Below, in pieces: positions 1-7,976 of a DNA stretch of 15,353 nucleotides. The notes beneath the pieces are model-generated. The model was not told where the DNA came from. It made no database searches and saw nothing but the letters and a program-made list of their open reading frames with translations. The stretch's first letter is position 1, and every line of letters begins with the position of its first letter. Location: positions 602,277-617,629 of the forward strand of contig QEOQ01000561.1 in NCBI GenBank assembly GCA_010279815.1. Direction: 5' to 3'. The translations under genes were made by a program, and so were the position numbers. The DNA comes from Brachionus plicatilis (lineage: Eukaryota > Rotifera > Eurotatoria > Ploima > Brachionidae).

Positions 1-750
1 TAAATGTTTAAAATAAAAAAAATTACATGTTTTTTAATTTTCTTGAAGTTTAAAATAGACCACAACAGCTGCATATCATAAATTAAATAAAACCTATCAT
101 ATTTTTAATAAAAATTACCATAAATTTATTAAATCATAATAAAATAAAAATTTGCGTTGGTTGAATATTTTGACTTTTTAGAGTTTTCGTATGAGCATCT
201 CTTTTTTATTATTATGTGTAAGCTGACATTTAAATTAAATTAATGTCAATTATTTTTGATTAAAAATCTTCATTAATTTTTGATAAATTTGATAAAAAGT
301 GTATTTTTAGTCAATTTAGTACAATGTTTGTGATATTATGAATATTTTAATCAATTTATTATATGATATTTTAGACAGTTATTTTTTATTTAAAATATGT
401 ATTTTTATTGATATTTATGGTAATTTTTAATAAAAATATGAGTTTAGATTATATTACGCGATTTTATATCTTTAACGTTTTACAAAAGAAGTAATTTACA
501 ATTAAAAATTGCATGTTTTCTTTTTGAATTGTTGTTGCTAAATTATTTTTTAGTCTTTTAAAAAAAAAATTATCGACAAAAATGAAACCCTAAACCAATT
601 TCAGTGTTTTTTCAATTTAATTTAAAACATTTTCACTTTAATATAATTTAACCGGATACTGGTTCCATTTAAATTTTAAGCGTTCTAAAGGAAATTACTT
701 TTAGAAATATCCTTGAATAAAAAAAGCTTATTTTATCAAGTTTTAATAAA
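1..750. other. A+T-rich intergenic DNA, no gene seen
   Basis: I see no coding region, RNA gene or clear repeat. Reading frames are short and made of A/T-biased codons. The last 80 bases would hold the 5' untranslated region and core promoter of the channel gene that follows, but no unambiguous TATA box or initiator can be singled out in so A+T-rich a background. Confidence 0.5.
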
Positions 751-2238
751 ATGAATAATTCCGATGATGAAATTGTAAAAACATTTGTGATATTTAAAAA
801 ATGGACAGATTCATTTACCATGCATGGCTTTCCGAACATTTTTCGAACCAAATACATCACAGTTCGAATGATGTGGATTATTTTATTCCTTTTCTCAAAT
901 GGATTCTGTTTTTATATCATAACCAAAAACATTATGAACTTTTTCAAATACGAAGTTGTCACAACAATAAAAGTAATTGAAAAAGACTCATTGCCATTTC
1001 CAGCAGTGACTGTATGCAATGCCAATTCTTTTGTCACAGAAGGGGGTTTACAATATGTTTCAGATGTCTTGGACAAATACAACCTAACAGACTTTCCCAA
1101 TGTTATCCTAAAAGATGCTTATGAAGGAAATTTGAATGACAATTCTTCAATTCTTTATTTTAACTATATATTCTTTCGCTATTTTACCACAGTATTCACC
1201 AAGTCAAGCCCAGAAGAGATTAAACAAAAACTCAAAATACCTTATGAGCAAATGTTTATCAGTTGTCTGTATAATTTTCAGCCATGTAACAAGAACAACT
1301 GGACATGGTACTATGACTCTTTTTTTGGCAATTGCTATCGTTTTAATACTCAACAAAATTCTGAAATTAAAAATTCCTATCAGGCCGGAAAGTATCAAGG
1401 ACTCATGATTGAGCTATTCGTTGGTATACCTGAGAATCAAACAACATTAAGTATATCAACGGGAGCACATATTTTTGTTGATGATAATTTGTTTAAACCT
1501 TTCCTTGCACAAGGTGTTGACATAGCGCCAGGGTTTATATCAAATTTAGTTTTGCGTAGAATTTCAACACAACAATTGCCCAAGCCATATAGTGAATGCA
1601 ATGGTAATTTAGATACCATTAATTCATTTGATTCAGAATATTACAGAAAAGTGTTTAGATCGAATTTAACTTATCGTCAGGATGATTGCTTTTTAGCCTA
1701 TATTCAGTCGGAAATTTTAAAAAAATGTAATTGCGACGAAATGGCATATAATCTCATTTCAGAAAGTAATAATCCTTGTGACACGTTAGAAGAACAAATA
1801 TGTTCCATGGATCATTATCAAGATTTAACACAGTCAAATTATAAGGACAAGATAGAAAACCTTTGTCCTCTGGAATGTCAATCAGTCAATTTTGAGATAG
1901 CAAAATCGGAAAATAGATATCCTTCTGTAAACTATGCAAAAGATTTGATTAAAACTCACGAAAAATTGTCAAGCTTGCTTAGAAATAAAACAAATATTAG
2001 CATTGAAGATTTACGGGAAAATATTTTGGCAGTCAATGTTTACTATGAACATTTAAAAGTAACCGAGATAAGACAGAGTCCTAGTATTACATGGGATGGT
2101 CTAGTTGGAAGTGTTGGCGGGACTTTAGGCTTATTTTTGGGAATAAGTTTTCTCAGCTTTGTAGAACTAATTGATTTGCTTTTTCAAATTGTATTCAACA
2201 AGACTTCAAACAAAGTTTTTTCATCAACAGAAAATTAG
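751..2238 (+). CDS. DEG/ENaC-family sodium channel subunit (degenerin/FaNaC/ASIC-like)
   Basis: A complete 495-residue, single-exon member of the degenerin/epithelial sodium channel family. These are trimeric, amiloride-type Na+ channels of the plasma membrane, gated by peptides, acid or force depending on subfamily. The intracellular N-terminus carries the family's His-Gly gating motif (H25-G26). TM1 is about residues 40-60 and is followed by the post-TM1 signature FPAVTVCN (83-90). The extracellular loop has 12 cysteines (89, 172, 179, 195, 283, 313, 326, 328, 343, 351, 372, 376), including the typical CxC pair and the CPLEC motif, and several N-glycosylation sequons. TM2 is about 447-480 and contains GGTLGLFLGIS. 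G464-I465-S466 is the G-x-S selectivity filter, E472 follows it, and G453 falls at the degenerin position. Length and motif order match the family with no gap. The first ATG (A at -3) leaves the usual ~25 residues before the HG motif. The gating stimulus cannot be read from sequence; a peptide-gated FaNaC-like role is only one option. The absence of introns is unusual for this family. Confidence 0.95.
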   Translation: MNNSDDEIVKTFVIFKKWTDSFTMHGFPNIFRTKYITVRMMWIILFLFSNGFCFYIITKNIMNFFKYEVVTTIKVIEKDSLPFPAVTVCNANSFVTEGGLQYVSDVLDKYNLTDFPNVILKDAYEGNLNDNSSILYFNYIFFRYFTTVFTKSSPEEIKQKLKIPYEQMFISCLYNFQPCNKNNWTWYYDSFFGNCYRFNTQQNSEIKNSYQAGKYQGLMIELFVGIPENQTTLSISTGAHIFVDDNLFKPFLAQGVDIAPGFISNLVLRRISTQQLPKPYSECNGNLDTINSFDSEYYRKVFRSNLTYRQDDCFLAYIQSEILKKCNCDEMAYNLISESNNPCDTLEEQICSMDHYQDLTQSNYKDKIENLCPLECQSVNFEIAKSENRYPSVNYAKDLIKTHEKLSSLLRNKTNISIEDLRENILAVNVYYEHLKVTEIRQSPSITWDGLVGSVGGTLGLFLGISFLSFVELIDLLFQIVFNKTSNKVFSSTEN

Positions 2239-2411
2239 AATTAAAATTTAATCAAAACAGTATCATTCAAATTAAATTTAATTTTTTAAAAATTTTATGA
2301 TCAATAGGGCTCAGTATTAAATGATTTCAATTTTTAACCATAGCTTTGCCAATATCGGAACAGAGTCAAAATTAAAGAATAACTGATGATATTTTTTATT
2401 TTTTCAAAAGC

Positions 2412-2448
2412 AATAAAATTTATTTTTTCATATTTTTATTCAAATAAA
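2412..2448 (+). terminator. Candidate polyadenylation signals of the channel gene
   Basis: Two AATAAA hexamers (2412-2417 and 2443-2448) lie 170-210 bp after the channel stop codon. The second is followed by a run of A. They are plausible poly(A) signals, but the hexamer is common by chance in this A+T-rich DNA. Confidence 0.4.
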
Positions 2449-3050
2449 TAAAAAAAAATTATACAAGGATAATTTTTTGAAGTAATCTGGCTACATGTTT
2501 AGATTGAGAGCTTCTTATATATATGAAATGTTGATTAAAAAAAATTTGAATATTTTTTTATTTTAAAGCTTTTAATTTTTGTCAAATTTTTTGAGCAGTC
2601 TTTCAAAAGTTGTAACATTACAGAGATAATTTTGATCAATTTTTTATTGAAATTAAACAAGTCATAGAAGATTATTTGACAAAAAGGCAAATTTTTTAAG
2701 TTAAACAAAGAAAGAAGGTTTAATTTTCAAAGATTACAATAAGACCTTAAAAGATAAAGTCACTTTTGGATTTCAAATTTTGTTGAAAGTTTAGTCTTTT
2801 AATTATATAAGGTCGAAATTTTCTGAAATAATTTAAGTTTTAAATTTTTATTCCATAAAATGTTAAATTAAATTAAGAGAATATATTTTTGAAGCATTTA
2901 AATTTAAACTATTCAAGTAGAAGTGTTTTAAAGAATGATTTATTTGGAAATTTAAACAATTTTAAGTTAATGTTGCCTTAATATAAAAAATAAATTTATC
3001 CGGAATTTTAATCATTTCAAAAACTAATCCTTTGATTCCTTAGATTCAAG
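2449..3050. other. A+T-rich intergenic DNA, nothing recognised
   Basis: No gene, RNA or convincing repeat is visible. All frames are broken by frequent stops and the composition is low-complexity A/T. Confidence 0.5.
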
Positions 3051-3222
3051 GTTTACAAATTAAGATTTAAAAGAGTCAGTAATGTTTATAGTGCGTACAA
3101 CGGCTACCTGACGAGTGTCAGTTAGTACCTAGGAAAAATAATAGTCTTTGGCTGGTCCCCCTGGTCAGTTCCCAGCTTACGGTAGAAGATGTGATATAGC
3201 GGCATCTTCGATATCACTGGAA
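3051..3222. repeat. GC-richer repeat fragment with 30-bp leader motif
   Basis: Bases 3093-3222 form a sharply bounded GC-richer block with no open frame, so it is probably a retroposon fragment rather than an exon. It is preceded at 3051-3081 by a diverged copy of the roughly 30-bp sequence that also sits at 3278-3311, directly before the composite repeat, and at 4036-4071. The block contains two interlocking perfect inverted repeats (3185-3191 with 3203-3209, and 3191-3197 with 3211-3217). Its end, near 3220, may once have continued into the GC-rich 3443-3715 segment, which has similar composition. I cannot name the family. Confidence 0.5.
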
Positions 3223-3310
3223 AATTAATTAACTTAACCATAAAAAATCTTTGTATTTTTTTAATTGTTTTTTAAAGTTTACAAATAAAGACTTTAGAAG
3301 AATCAATTAA

Positions 3311-3873
3311 AAGAAGGATAAAACAATGGCTTATTTTAGTCAATTTTAAGTTAATAAGCTTTTATTAAAAATACATTATAAGCCACCATAACTCTGCCGT
3401 AAGCCGGTCCCAAGCCCAGGATGAGAAAAGAGGAGGGTGGTGGCAGCCACACTATGTGGTCTTCTACGAGTCTGAAGAAGAGCTGTATTACGGGTACATA
3501 GATCTACGGGTCTTTGTCCTAGTCTTGTCGTATGAGGGTGCCGCTGGCTTGACCATCATCCAGTATAGAATCTTAGCAGAGCGAGAACTTGTTTTACAGC
3601 TGACCCTCTTTGGATAGCCGTAACTTTGGAAGCACTAAAGTTAAGGCATTCTCTCTTTCTAAATTGAGAATGTCGCTTGGTTTGTGGTTCCAAGCTAGTC
3701 TAAATAGTAGCCGAGTTCGCAGCCAAATTAAAAGTGCTCGGATGAGTGGCGCTGTTTATGATGAACGTCCCACGTGCTTCTTAGGGGAAGACGCCGTCAT
3801 AACTATGCCGTATGCCGGTCCCAAGCCCGGATGAAAAAATAGGAGGGTGACAAAAATTTTATATACAAATATA
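3311..3873 (+). repeat. Composite SINE/LINE-tail-like repeat, long copy
   Basis: This 563-bp unit aligns without gaps to 11763-12052 except for one block, 3443-3715 (273 bp), missing from the second copy. About 5 of the 290 aligned positions differ. The unit holds two tail-like modules in the same orientation, at 3388-3439 and 3799-3849. Each begins ATAACTnTGCCGTA, contains CCGGTCCCAAGCCC and ends near GGAGGGTG. From memory, the CCGGTCCCAAGCCCGG motif resembles the 3' ends of RTE-clade LINEs and of SINEs that share their tails. This is recollection, not a search result. A short frame across 3610-3834 is a chance reading of the repeat and not a gene. Orientation is called + from the assumed tail position. 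Confidence 0.75.
3443..3715 (+). repeat. 273-bp segment present only in the long repeat copy
   Basis: This GC-rich internal block of the composite repeat is absent from the copy at 11763-12052, where the junction falls between positions 11894 and 11895. The block starts with GCAGCC and the bases just after it (3719-3724) are also GCAGCC. However, the short copy's junction does not match simple recombination between those hexamers; only one base of microhomology is shared. It contains a small hairpin (CCACA/TGTGG near 3447) and no open frame of note. Confidence 0.7.
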
Positions 3874-3975
3874 TTTAACTATTTTTATTTAAAAAAAAAA
3901 AAACAGATCCTTTAAAAAAAATATTCTTTAGGTAAAAATTTGTAATTTTGTTCAAGTTTTAACTTTAATAATGTT

Positions 3976-4071
3976 GCCAAATTAAAAATGCTCGGATATT
4001 TTCTAACTAAATGTCGGTTTTAAATTAGTCTTTAAAATTTTCAAATAAAGACTTTAGAAGAATCAATTAAA
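3976..4071 (+). repeat. Degenerate echoes of the composite repeat and its flank
   Basis: Positions 3976-3997 match 3722-3743 in 21 of 22 bases. Positions 4042-4071 are identical over 30 bp to 3282-3311, and the similarity reaches back to about 4031. So the long repeat copy is bracketed by a direct repeat of about 41 bp, with an internal repeat piece repositioned between. This points to local duplication or nested insertion. Confidence 0.65.
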
Positions 4072-4159
4072 GGTGAAATAAAAAGAAAAAGATTTTTTTT
4101 TTAATTAAATTAATAAACATTTTATGTTTAGTTTAAAATAAATAAAAAAAAATAAATTC

Positions 4160-4273
4160 ATCATTATCATTTGACTCAAAACTTACATTTGATAGCGTGG
4201 TGGAAGAGTTTAAAGAACGTTATAATTCAAAGCTTAATAAAATTAAATATCTCTTAAATAAGAAAGGGATCTA
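4160..4273 (+). pseudogene. Short LINE reverse-transcriptase relic
   Basis: One open frame of about 38 codons, ending at a stop at 4271-4273, reads FDSKLTFDSVVEEF then YNSKLNKIKYLLNKKG. This has the pattern of the region just downstream of the palm domain in CR1/Jockey-type non-LTR retrotransposons (LG-x-x-FD-x-KLTF ... LN-x-IK-x-L). It aligns with the equivalent stretch of the LINE relic at 6838-7860 (SRLNIIKYLSNRKWGL). No further coding part is recognisable on either side, so it is a small decayed remnant. Confidence 0.5.
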
Positions 4274-5251
4274 AAAGGCAAATTAAAAAATGATATATTA
4301 AATAATAAATTAAAATAAAAAATGAAATTTTTTTAAAGATAATAGAGAAAAACGGATATTTTAAATGAAGAATTTAAAGTTATTTCAATTACTCGACAAT
4401 TTGTTTCAAGTTTATTTTCATATATAAAATTTTAGAATATCCCTTTTTATTGAACATTTATAGGTTTTAAATTTTTTAATTGATTTTAATAAAAACTTTT
4501 TGAGAGAAAAAAAATAAATGTTTTATAATTTATAATTTTTTTAAGTGGAAAAACAAAATTATTTTAGTTTGAATGAATGATTTTATGAATTTGAAATTAT
4601 GAATTTTATTAACCTGAATTATTTAAATTATTGATTGTTTTTATTAAAAAAATTAAAGGTAAAATTTTTTTGTTAATTTAATAATGAACCATTATTTGAC
4701 ATAACATGTCTAGTAATGTTTTTTATTTATTTGTTAAAAACTCTCAAAATCATTAGATTAATTAAGTTTTAGAACTTTAATTAATCGTTTTGATCTAAAC
4801 ATTTTAATCTGAAACTTCAATTAACCGTCTAAAATTCAAAATACTAGGAAATCATTACAAATCCTTTTTAGAATTCATTTTAGATTTTTCTTTTCCTTAA
4901 TTAATTTTTTTATGGATTATTCTTTTTAATTTTTATTATATTTAACTTAATAGTTAACTCTTTTTATTTCTTAATTTTTTTGAATCTGAAGTAACTTAAG
5001 CTCTTCACAGATAAAAAAATAATAAAATAAAGCATTTATTTTTTAATTTGCTTTTTGGAAGAGTAAACTAGCTACTTGAAAAAAATTAAATTGCTCCTGA
5101 ATAAAATACAAGCCAATTATGTAGTAAGTTTTTTTGGTCAGATTGTACTTTTTAAATAATTAAAACAATTTTAATGACTTAATTTGAAATTTTCTTAATT
5201 AGAATTTAAAATTTCTTGAAAATTTATTAAAAAATTTATTTTGAGACAACG
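4274..5251. other. A+T-rich intergenic DNA
   Basis: No gene or RNA is recognisable. It would contain the promoter of the small secreted-protein gene that begins at 5252, but I cannot define it. Confidence 0.5.
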
Positions 5252-5614
5252 ATGAATTTGATGTCACTTACTTTTGTTATTTTTTTGGCTTTTGGATATA
5301 CAAAACCGCAATTTTTAGAATATCTGAAACCTCAGCTAGAAAAAATTAATTTAATCGATATATATTTTTTGTATAAAATAAGTAATCAAAATGATGCAAT
5401 TTTGCAGCAGTTGACAAAAATAGAAAAAAATTTTTCTCCACAATTGACAGCAAAATCGAGTCCTAATGCCACATGTTCATCAATTGATTTGACTTGTTCA
5501 CCAGGCAACTGTTCCCAATTTCGACGATGCATAGCTGATCAAGTTGTGATACTCAAATGCCCCAACAATTTGCTCTTTTCAAATCACACAAAATCATGCC
5601 AATTTCCACTTTGA
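5252..5614 (+). CDS. Small secreted protein with one chitin-binding (CBM14/peritrophin-A-like) domain
   Basis: A 120-residue single-exon protein. Residues 1-17 are a hydrophobic signal peptide, so it is probably exported. Residues 18-70 are a linker with no recognised fold. Residues 75-119 hold six cysteines (75, 82, 87, 93, 103, 116) spaced as in CBM14/peritrophin-A domains: C-x6-C-x4-C-x5-C-x9-C-x12-C. The aromatic after the third cysteine (F90) and the CPNNLLFS stretch after the fifth match the family's CPxGLxFN-type motif. Known members bind chitin in cuticle, gut lining or egg coats, so an extracellular chitin-associated role is likely but inferred. Three sequons, NFS, NAT and NCS, lie at 60, 72 and 86. 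The ATG at 5252 is the only start that gives a signal peptide. A nearby AATAAA and the neighbouring secreted cystatin gene are consistent with a real gene. Confidence 0.75.
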   Translation: MNLMSLTFVIFLAFGYTKPQFLEYLKPQLEKINLIDIYFLYKISNQNDAILQQLTKIEKNFSPQLTAKSSPNATCSSIDLTCSPGNCSQFRRCIADQVVILKCPNNLLFSNHTKSCQFPL

Positions 5615-5627
5615 ACATTTTTTAAAA

Positions 5628-5633
5628 AATAAA
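5628..5633 (+). terminator. Polyadenylation signal of the chitin-binding gene
   Basis: AATAAA about 14 bp after the stop codon, followed by a T-rich stretch. It is close enough to give a very short 3' untranslated region. Confidence 0.45.
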
Positions 5634-5766
5634 TTTTTTCCAAAATAACCTTTATTTATTTAACAGTCTGAGAGATTTAATTTAAAAAAAAAAGAAGGTG
5701 GGTTAGAATCCGGATTAAACTAGAGCTATTCAGGTAACGCTTATTCAAAAAGAAATTTGATATTTA

Positions 5767-5793
5767 TCTTTGAAATCTTTGAAATCTTTGAAA
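5767..5793. repeat. Short tandem repeat, 3 x 9 bp
   Basis: Three exact tandem copies of TCTTTGAAA in the spacer between the two small secreted-protein genes. No function is implied. Confidence 0.85.
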
Positions 5794-5938
5794 AAATATC
5801 AATTTAAATAAAAATGTGTTATTTGTCAACTAAAATGGAATTAGTATAGAAGGTCTAAAATTACATTTTAAAGTGATATTTAATTTATCTCAATATAAAT
5901 GTTAGTTAGAAATTTTATTAAATCACATAATTCAAAAA

Positions 5939-6286
5939 ATGTTTAAGAAAATTGTTATTCTATTAGCTTTGGTTGCTCTAGGCAGCTGCCAATTGGGAGG
6001 TTTGCAAACAGGCGAGGTCACTAGTGAAGCTTGGGAAATGGCTAATTGGTCAACTAATCATTTGTCTTCGTACACCAGTGCACAGGGCCAACACGTTGTC
6101 AAGAATATTCGTGATCTTACCACTCAAGTAGTTTCTGGACTCGTTTACAGATTTACCATGGATGTAAGTGTGAGTGGACCAACTGGTACTTTGTCATTTA
6201 CGTGCAGAGTCGCTATATTTGACCAATCATGGACTTCGTCAAGAGGATTTTTGAGCAGCGAACCACCAAAATGTGTCAGACTTTAA
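5939..6286 (+). CDS. Secreted cystatin-type cysteine protease inhibitor
   Basis: A complete 115-residue single-exon protein. Residues 1-17 form a signal peptide (K3-K4, then a hydrophobic core, cleavage expected near C17/Q18). The mature protein shows the three cystatin contact elements: Gly-Gly near the N-terminus (G20-G21), the first-loop motif QVVSG (63-67) followed by the LVYRF strand, and a Trp in the second loop (W98, in FDQSW). Cystatins block papain-like cysteine proteases (cathepsins B/L, C1 family) by wedging these elements into the active site. The mature part has only two cysteines, C89 and C112, which could form one disulfide; typical type-2 animal cystatins have two. The usual Pro before the loop-2 Trp is a Ser here. 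It could act in digestion, defence or egg protection; the sequence does not say which. It lies 325 bp downstream of the chitin-binding gene, in the same direction. Confidence 0.85.
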   Translation: MFKKIVILLALVALGSCQLGGLQTGEVTSEAWEMANWSTNHLSSYTSAQGQHVVKNIRDLTTQVVSGLVYRFTMDVSVSGPTGTLSFTCRVAIFDQSWTSSRGFLSSEPPKCVRL

Positions 6287-6322
6287 ATTTTCTAAACAGT
6301 TGATTTTATTAGAAAGAAAAAA

Positions 6323-6520
6323 GTTTATTTTTGATATAATTTTTTATTTCGGAAAAAAATTTTAAACAAAAAAAAAGAATAAAATTAGATATTGTTTATT
6401 AAAGATGAGTTATTTAATTTTATTTTAAAATTTTAGAAGTTTTTTTAAATAAAGGAATATTGATAAATATTCAGAAACAATCTTTAAGAAAAAACCAAAA
6501 TTGTGTAGCTATTGAAAAAT
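6323..6520. repeat. A+T-rich dispersed repeat, copy 1 (in the cystatin 3' region)
   Basis: Matches 12058-12255. The first 20 bases (6323-6342) are identical to 12058-12077, and the core around 6397-6445 is almost identical to the segment near 12126-12175. Identity fades towards the end. It begins 37 bp after the cystatin stop and includes an AATAAA (6378-6383) that may serve as that gene's poly(A) signal, so part of the 3' untranslated region may be repeat-derived. At the other locus the same sequence lies directly after the short composite repeat. Confidence 0.7.
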
Positions 6521-6837
6521 ATTAAATATAAGAATAAACCTTGTTCAAAATAATTTCAAAGTGAATTTCCAAACCCATTTCCATAACTTTTTTGCGCAAA
6601 AAATTACTATTATAATTTTAAAAATAACCCTTATTATAAGTCTGATTATAAAGACTGAATAGTCAAAAAGGAATTTAATTTAATTTATCAAAAATACCAT
6701 CAGCTTTCAAGTTTCTAGAAATATATGAAGGTTTTTTGTTGGTTTCATGTGGTGATACATTGTTTAGCATATAATGTTGTATTGTATTTAAATGATCAGT
6801 TTTTTAAATATTTTGATCAGTAAAATTTATTTTATTT

Positions 6838-7860
6838 GTTTATCTATACCGAGCTAATGCTCCTTTAGAATATAAAAATAAAATAAAAAAAAAAGAAAAG
6901 AAAAATTAAAATAAAAAAAAATAAAAAAATAAATAAGTCGAAAGAAAATTAAAAACGATATGTTGTTTAAATATTTGATAGTTCAGGAACAAAAGAAGAA
7001 ATTACTAGGTAGCAATTACAAAATCGAGTTGAATGTTCGATATATCTTGATTCGAAACCTTCTCTATATTCTTCCACCAATTTGACCACCAGTTGAACAA
7101 AATGACTCAATCCTGTCCTCAACCCTGATTTATCTCTCACTCAATTCAAAAAGTCGATTTGAAACTGTAAGTAGTCTAAGTTTATTGAAGACCTCTTGGT
7201 GCATAGTATTCGAGGGGATGTAATATTTCAGCTTCAAAATAGATCTTACTGCTGAACTTTGTATAACTTGTATTTTTTTGATGTTAGTTTCTGAGAAAGA
7301 ATTTAAACAAAGAAAAGAATGAACCAAGATTGATCCTATCAAGGATTTTAAAATTATTATCTAATGTTTTTGGCTTTAGACCCCATTTTCTATTTGAGAG
7401 ATATTTTATTATATTAAGTCTTGAATTACAGTGCTCTTTTAATTCATTCACCATTGGACTAAATGAAGGTTTTGAGTGTAATGTGATTCCTAAGAATTTG
7501 ACTTTTTGCTCATTATACCCATTAATTTTGGTTAAGATTGATTTTAACTTTAGTTTTTTTCTCAAAGATCATGTAACATTACTTTTCAATAGAAATTTTC
7601 ATTTTCCATTTGAAAAGCCATCTTTCAATTTCTTTTAGGTACTTATTAATCATGTATTCACGATTTCCCATCTTTTTAAAAATATAAAAGTAGCCAAATC
7701 ATCTTCAAAAAGCAGAGAGTATTGGCAATTTTCTTACTGCCCCTTGTGGAACTCCTGCTTTAATAGGGTATTGATCACTTAGATGACCATTTAAATTTAC
7801 TCTAATAGATCTTAATTATAGAAACGATCTTATCCAATAAATAAGATAAGGAGGTAGGTT
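6838..7860 (-). pseudogene. Decayed LINE (CR1/Jockey-type) reverse-transcriptase and 3' end
   Basis: Read on the minus strand from about 7860, shifting frames spell the order expected of a non-LTR retrotransposon. First come pieces like LPPYLIYWIRSFL and VNLNGHLS. Then AGVPQG (about 7742-7758), then an altered catalytic box FEDD in place of FADD (7698-7709) after a loss of sequence between the two. Next is an ERWLFKWKMKIS stretch, then VKFLGITLHSKPSF and SRLNIIKYLSNRKWGL (7284-7565), then a thumb/C-terminal part with IQVIQSSAVRSILKL (7130-7342). Similarity continues to about 7000 in another frame. The 3' end is a T-rich tract on this strand and GGAGCATTAGCTCGG (ending near 6838), which looks like a LINE 3' terminus. 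Frameshifts, stops and 5' truncation make it inactive. Confidence 0.8.
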
Positions 7861-7976
7861 AATTAGATTAATTAATAAAAATTAACAGAATAATATATAT
7901 ACAGTGAATATTTAATTAAAAAAATTTAAAAAAAAAACATTAACCATATAAATATCTCATTTTAATTGGGTCTCCC
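7861..7976. other. A+T-rich spacer
   Basis: Low-complexity sequence between the truncated 5' end of the LINE relic and the TTCAACACA repeats. No feature is seen. Confidence 0.4.

Noticed and set aside
3107..3140. CTGACGAG near 3108, suggestive of a hammerhead ribozyme core
   Set aside because: No matching stem II and no GAAA preceded by the pairing C follow it. Other CTGANGA hits on either strand lie in coding sequence or also lack the second core strand.
3610..3834. Frame in the long composite repeat that shares a peptide with a frame at 11873-12157
   Set aside because: The shared peptide follows from near-identical repeat DNA. The rest of each frame differs, one uses repeat plus flanking A/T sequence, and there is no sign of selection at codon level.
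5690..5740. GGTTAGAATCCGG, superficially like a tRNA T-arm
   Set aside because: No matching acceptor, D or anticodon arms could be folded around it. No tRNA was found in the window.
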